The notes beneath the pieces were generated by a model that was given only the letters and a program-made list of their open reading frames with translations, was not told the DNA's origin and did not search any database. Of a stretch of DNA of 64,000 nt, positions 63,134-64,000 are shown one piece after another. The position numbers and the translations under genes were made by a program. The stretch comes from JALORV01 sp963780715 (GTDB lineage Bacteria; Pseudomonadota; Gammaproteobacteria; Burkholderiales; Burkholderiaceae_F), in assembly GCA_963780715.1 (NCBI GenBank), contig CAWADK010000002.1, positions 124,001-188,000 of the forward strand, read 5' to 3'. Within the stretch, counting starts at the first letter, position 1. Every line of letters starts with the position of its first letter.

Positions 63134-63439
63134 GCAATCCCCATGGGTCGAAGCCACGCTCCGGACGATCGGCGACCCAGGACGCGCGGCGGCAGCTTCA
63201 GTGTCGGCGCCCGGGCGACCGAACGATGGATGGATTACGGGCGCCCGGACCCCGCTATTCACGCCGCAGCACCTCGCCCTTCAGCCGTTCGGGCGAGGCA
63301 GGGTCCGGCGGCACGACGGGACGACCTCGCGGATGCCTGCGCGCGTCCGGCGGCTTGCGCACTCGGCGGCTGCCGTTCAAGATGCCGCGGTGCCAGGACG
63401 ATCGTGCACCGCACCCAGCCCGCCGAACGGATCGCCGCA
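63134..63439. other. Intergenic region between divergent regulators
   Basis: The 306 bases separate the GGDEF-EAL gene from the plus-strand HTH gene and should hold both promoters. I could not find a convincing -10/-35 pair, repeat, RNA gene or gene-like frame. Confidence 0.4.
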
Positions 63440-64000
63440 ATGACAGTTAGCCCCAGCAAACCACGCGCAGCTCGCAAGCCACGGAAGACCGCCTCCCCGC
63501 GCCGCAAGCGCGCCCAGCCCACGGCGTCGAATCAGCCTGTCATGGCACTTGCGCGCCAGATGAAGTCATGGGCCGGAACCGCATGGGGCCTGGCCGGCAG
63601 TGCCGCTGACATGTCGCTGGCGCTCGCGAAGTCCTCCGTCGGACCGAACCGGCGCGCGACGATCGAGCGCGCGGGTGCGCTGCTCAAGAGCATGCGCGAA
63701 ACTGCCGGGCTGACGGCCCAGGAACTGGGCCGCGCGATCAACCTGGGCGATCCCAGTCTGCTCGAGCAGGCAGAAAGCGGAAAGATCGCCCTGCCCTTCG
63801 AGATCATCCTGCGACTGGCCGCGGTGCTGGGACGGCGCGACCCCGTCGCCTTCGTGATGAAGCTCACGCGCTCGTACAGCCCGGAAACCTGGAAGGCGCT
63901 CGAGGATCTCGGAGTCGGCCGCCTCGTGGCGCATGCGGGCCGCGAGCGCGAGTTCGTGAACATCTACCGGGCGCGCGACGAGGCACGACAGCTGACCGAC
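63440..64000 (+). CDS. XRE-type HTH regulator, cut by window edge
   Basis: The frame from ATG 63440 is open to the window end, giving 187 residues of an incomplete protein. The N-terminus is basic and Pro/Ala-rich (SKPRAARKPRKTASPRRKRA). A helix-turn-helix follows about residues 85-140: GALLKSMRETAGLTAQELGR, then DPSLLEQAESGKIALPFEIILRLA, typical of XRE/Cro-type DNA-binding domains. The rest (AFVMKLTRSYSPETWKALEDLGVG) matches conserved proteobacterial HTH proteins with a C-terminal extension of unknown function. Its targets are unknown. Confidence 0.8.
   Translation, partial: MTVSPSKPRAARKPRKTASPRRKRAQPTASNQPVMALARQMKSWAGTAWGLAGSAADMSLALAKSSVGPNRRATIERAGALLKSMRETAGLTAQELGRAINLGDPSLLEQAESGKIALPFEIILRLAAVLGRRDPVAFVMKLTRSYSPETWKALEDLGVGRLVAHAGREREFVNIYRARDEARQLTD

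Overview
The window looks like a chromosome segment of a high-GC betaproteobacterium, most likely Burkholderiales or a close relative. The evidence is gene order: queG-tsaE-amiC-mutL-miaA-purM-hda-HAD-pcnB-folK-dNK-panB-panC, then queA-tgt-yajC-secD-secF, then ridA-recG-oxyR. A Bug-type TctCBA tricarboxylate transporter set and a type-2 ArgC point the same way. G+C is about two thirds by eye. No prophage, transposase, integrase or CRISPR array is visible. This is mostly ordinary core chromosome with one accessory-looking functional cluster.

Layout. 1-3.8 kb (minus): a translationally coupled operon argD-GNAT-argC-paiB-transglutaminase. It is preceded by an Arg-rich 24-codon leader ORF and an intrinsic terminator that sits directly before the argD ribosome binding site. 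3.8-6 kb: a ferredoxin-flavin reductase, a frameshifted epimerase and tRNA-Thr(CGU). 6-24.5 kb: core genes for tRNA modification, wall amidase, mismatch repair, replication control, RNA polyadenylation, folate and pantothenate, ending with tRNA-Leu(CAA). 24.6-31.5 kb: queuosine genes, the Sec accessory translocase and two cytochromes. 31.7-45.7 kb: purB, a GST, a GDPD, a CoA-transferase, the TctCBA system, gamma-glutamyltransferase, a FabH-like enzyme, a lower-GC orphan membrane protein and a beta-hydroxyacid dehydrogenase. 45.8-55.5 kb: an ECF sigma factor and a small zinc-binding anti-sigma-like protein run straight into an ArsS-type radical SAM gene. Then come a calcineurin-like phosphoesterase with altered metal motifs, a membrane VTT/flavoprotein disulfide reductase fusion, a Rossmann protein, two rSAM-associated glycosyltransferases, DUF3047, a SelD-associated-type flavoprotein and DUF1499. 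55.5-64 kb: a glycine-zipper protein, a racemase, a peroxide-defence block (dps, oxyR, recG, ridA), a PAS-GGDEF-EAL protein and the start of an HTH regulator.

Points of greatest interest. (1) The sigma-factor-led ArsS/VTT-flavoprotein/glycosyltransferase cluster has no arsenite methyltransferase in the window. (2) A candidate arginine attenuator controls argD. (3) A dispersed two-hairpin intergenic element occurs three times with compensatory stem changes; two copies lie just before queA and secD. (4) Eight genes carry about fifteen single-base indels, several in G/C runs. They include purM and two queuosine genes, so a sequencing or assembly cause must be excluded before any gene is called dead.
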